Assembly: GCA_017420755.1 (NCBI GenBank)
Contig: JAFQOG010000023.1
Coordinates: 36,186-100,185 of the forward strand
Source: Clostridia bacterium
GTDB lineage: Bacteria; Bacillota; Clostridia; Oscillospirales; CAG-272
Length of the DNA: 64,000 nt
Direction: 5' to 3'
In this document: positions 60,220 through 64,000 of the stretch, one piece after another
Position numbering within the stretch: the stretch's first letter is position 1
Layout: each line of letters begins with the position of its first letter
Made by a program: the position numbers and the translations under genes
Notes under the pieces: model-generated
Seen by the model: the letters and a program-made list of their open reading frames with translations, nothing else
Databases searched by the model: none
What the model was told of the DNA's origin: nothing

Positions 60220-60746
60220 TGGCAGATTTAAGTAAGGAATACGCCTCTGCCTTATTTTCACTCGCCTATGAGAAGAATTTAATCAATGAGATTAAAGAGG
60301 ACATTGATGCTTTACGTAAGGTTGTCAAGGAGAATCCTGAATATTTAGATATTCTTTCCTCCCCCGCTCTTACCTTGTCAAATAGACTCTCTCTCATTGA
60401 CGAGGCATTTGGCGATAAAAACGAATATGTTGTTTCATTTTTAAAGCTACTTTGTGAAAATAGAAATATTGCTACGCTAAATGAATGTATTGACGAATTT
60501 TTCTTGCTTATAACCGAGCTTGAAAACAGAACCGTAGCAAAGATTTATTATGCCTTTGAATTGACAGATTTACAAAAGGAAAAGCTTGTTTCAAAATTAA
60601 AAGGCATAACCAAAAAAGAAATTGACCCTATCTATATTGAGGATACGGGTTTAATTGGTGGAATTAAGATTGAGCTTGATGGCAAGGTGCTTGACGGCTC
60701 ACTTTCAAGCCGTTTAAATAACATTAAGGGAGTGATTGGTAAATGA
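60219..60746 (+). CDS. atpH: F-type ATP synthase subunit delta
   Basis: 175 residues. The helical N-terminal domain has [18 protein letters not shown] and [17 protein letters not shown], and the C-terminal signature [22 protein letters not shown]-like segment ([19 protein letters not shown]) is diagnostic of OSCP/delta. It connects the peripheral stalk to F1. Overlaps atpA by ATGA. Confidence 0.95.
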   Translation: MADLSKEYASALFSLAYEKNLINEIKEDIDALRKVVKENPEYLDILSSPALTLSNRLSLIDEAFGDKNEYVVSFLKLLCENRNIATLNECIDEFFLLITELENRTVAKIYYAFELTDLQKEKLVSKLKGITKKEIDPIYIEDTGLIGGIKIELDGKVLDGSLSSRLNNIKGVIGK

Positions 60747-62233
60747 GTACACCCCAAGAAATCAGTAACGTTATTAAGTTACAAATAGAAAACTACAAGG
60801 AACGTGCAAAGATGCTTGAAACAGGCAAGGTTATCCTTGTTGGTGATGGTATTGCGCGTGTTTATGGTCTTGAAAACTGTATGGCAAATGAGCTGCTTGA
60901 GTTTGATGATGGTAGCTTTGGAATGGCACAAAATCTTGAAAAGGAAACTGTGTCGGTTGCAGTTTTATCAAACAAAAACAATATAAAAGAGGGCTCAATA
61001 GTAAAAAGAACGGGCAAGGTTTTATCTGTTCCTGTTGGTGAGAAATTCCTTGGCAGAGTTGTAAATGCGCTTGGCGAGCCTATTGATGGCAAGGGACCAA
61101 TTGAAAATAGTGGCTTCCGCCCTATCGAATCTGAGGCACCCGGAATTATCGAAAGAAAAAGCGTTTGTGTTCCTCTTCAAACAGGAATTAAGGCTATTGA
61201 CAGTATGATTCCTATTGGTCGTGGTCAACGTGAGCTCATCATTGGTGACCGTCAAACCGGTAAAACCGAAATTGCTATTGATACAATTATAAATCAAAAG
61301 AATACTGGTGTTATCTGTATTTATGTCGCTATCGGTCAAAAGAGCACATCCGTTGCTCAGCTTGCGTCCGAGCTTTATGCAAATGGTGCTATGGACTATA
61401 CAATTATAGTTTCTGCAACAGCTGCTGAAAGTGCTCCGCTTCAGTATATCGCTCCATACAGTGGATGTGCAATGGCTGAATATTTCCGTGAGCAAGGCAA
61501 GGATGTATTAATTATATATGATGATTTAAGTAAGCACGCAGTAGCTTATAGAGCTCTTTCCTTGCTTATTCGCCGCCCACCAGGACGTGAGGCTTATCCA
61601 GGTGACGTATTCTATCTACACTCAAGACTTCTTGAGCGTGCAGCTTGTGTTGACGAGGCATATGGTGGTGGCTCAATAACGGCGCTTCCTATCATTGAAA
61701 CGCAAGCAGGTGACGTTTCTGCTTATATTCCAACAAACGTAATTTCAATTACAGACGGACAAATATTCCTTGAAACCGAGCTTTTCCACGCCGGCATTAT
61801 GCCTGCTATTAACCCTGGTATTTCTGTTAGCCGTGTTGGTGGCTCTGCTCAGCTCAAGGGTATGAAAAAAGTTGCCGGTGAGCTTAAGCTTCTCTATTCA
61901 CAATACAGAGAGCTTCAGTCTTTTGCTCAATTCGGTAGTGACCTTGATGCAGACACAAAGAGACGCTTAGCACTTGGCGAAAGAATAGTTGAGGTATTAA
62001 AGCAAGGCAGAAACGAGCCTATTCGTGTTGGATGCCAGGTTGCCATTGTTTATGCTGTTATTAACGGATATTTAGACAAAGTTGATGTTAAAAACGTACA
62101 TGAATACGAGAAAAATCTATTTGCTAAGCTTGAAAACTCGTACACTGGATGGCTAAAACGTATTGAAGATGGATATTTTGAAGAGTCAGATATCGACGAG
62201 CTTAAATCCATTTTACAAGAAATGAAGGTGTAA
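60743..62233 (+). CDS. atpA: F-type ATP synthase subunit alpha
   Basis: 496 residues. The N-terminal beta-barrel (about 25-95) is followed by the nucleotide-binding domain with Walker [15 protein letters not shown] near 170, [19 protein letters not shown]-like Walker B region ([17 protein letters not shown]), and the signature [17 protein letters not shown] near 355. The C-terminal helical domain is complete. Non-catalytic nucleotide-binding subunit of F1. Standard length for the family. Confidence 0.97.
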   Translation: MSTPQEISNVIKLQIENYKERAKMLETGKVILVGDGIARVYGLENCMANELLEFDDGSFGMAQNLEKETVSVAVLSNKNNIKEGSIVKRTGKVLSVPVGEKFLGRVVNALGEPIDGKGPIENSGFRPIESEAPGIIERKSVCVPLQTGIKAIDSMIPIGRGQRELIIGDRQTGKTEIAIDTIINQKNTGVICIYVAIGQKSTSVAQLASELYANGAMDYTIIVSATAAESAPLQYIAPYSGCAMAEYFREQGKDVLIIYDDLSKHAVAYRALSLLIRRPPGREAYPGDVFYLHSRLLERAACVDEAYGGGSITALPIIETQAGDVSAYIPTNVISITDGQIFLETELFHAGIMPAINPGISVSRVGGSAQLKGMKKVAGELKLLYSQYRELQSFAQFGSDLDADTKRRLALGERIVEVLKQGRNEPIRVGCQVAIVYAVINGYLDKVDVKNVHEYEKNLFAKLENSYTGWLKRIEDGYFEESDIDELKSILQEMKV

Positions 62234-62236
62234 TTT

Positions 62237-64000
<1,764 letters not shown>

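Overview
The window is AT-rich, densely packed and bacterial. Leucine T-box control, strong AGGAGG-type ribosome binding sites, near-consensus sigma-A promoters, BcrA-type ABC transporters, an anaerobic flavodiiron protein with rubredoxin and an indolepyruvate:ferredoxin oxidoreductase all point to an anaerobic, probably gut or rumen, member of the Clostridia (Bacillota). The species cannot be named from this sequence. There is no phage, transposase, plasmid or CRISPR locus; the window reads as ordinary chromosome with some accessory islands.

Layout. (1) 1-6252, minus strand: a leucine-responsive T-box operon leuA-ilvB-ilvN-ilvC-ilvD for branched-chain amino acids, cut at the window edge, followed by separately promoted ilvE and a HAD phosphatase. 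(2) 8.4-10.4 kb: a MATE exporter, tRNA-Pro(UGG), and behind it about 500 bp of tRNA-derived repeats. (3) 10.4-18.6 kb: an accessory set probably concerned with glycans or glycosides, comprising an ADP-ribosylglycohydrolase-fold protein, a beta-helix protein with a remnant GIY-YIG domain in front and a PDZ-like domain behind, a small membrane protein, a DUF6259-like protein and a Gfo/Idh/MocA dehydrogenase. (4) 18.7-26.6 kb: a large leucine-rich-repeat surface protein; an operon of a LURP-one-like protein, sn-glycerol-1-phosphate dehydrogenase and a HAD phosphatase; and an operon of flavodiiron protein, ZIP transporter and rubredoxin. (5) 26.7-37.6 kb: a serine hydrolase, then an envelope-stress-like module made of cardiolipin synthase, small two-helix membrane proteins, two BcrA/ABC-2 transporter pairs and a two-component system. 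Four promoters in this module carry AAC-type repeats with an 11-bp period at the same distance from the -10 box, so they probably form one regulon controlled by the local OmpR-family regulator. (6) 37.7-47.6 kb: an alpha/beta hydrolase, then an arylacetate / aromatic amino acid operon (Na+ symporter, two phenylacetate-CoA ligases, iorAB, ACT protein, amidohydrolase, aminotransferase). (7) 47.6-54.2 kb: a 5'-nucleotidase and a GH4 glycosidase divergent from uxaB-uxaA-uxaC (galacturonate catabolism). (8) 54.3-64 kb: a lipoprotein, aminoacyl-histidine dipeptidase, and an F-type ATP synthase operon atpI-B-E-F-H-A-G-D cut at the right edge.

The most interesting points are the four-promoter regulon with 11-bp phased operators; the GIY-YIG / beta-helix / PDZ fusion; the covarying tRNA-Pro-derived elements; the arylacetate operon, which could run as amino acid synthesis by reductive carboxylation; and an ATP synthase c subunit with the two-carboxylate pattern known from some Na+-driven rotors. 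All functional statements come from reading sequence motifs and gene context; no database search was run.
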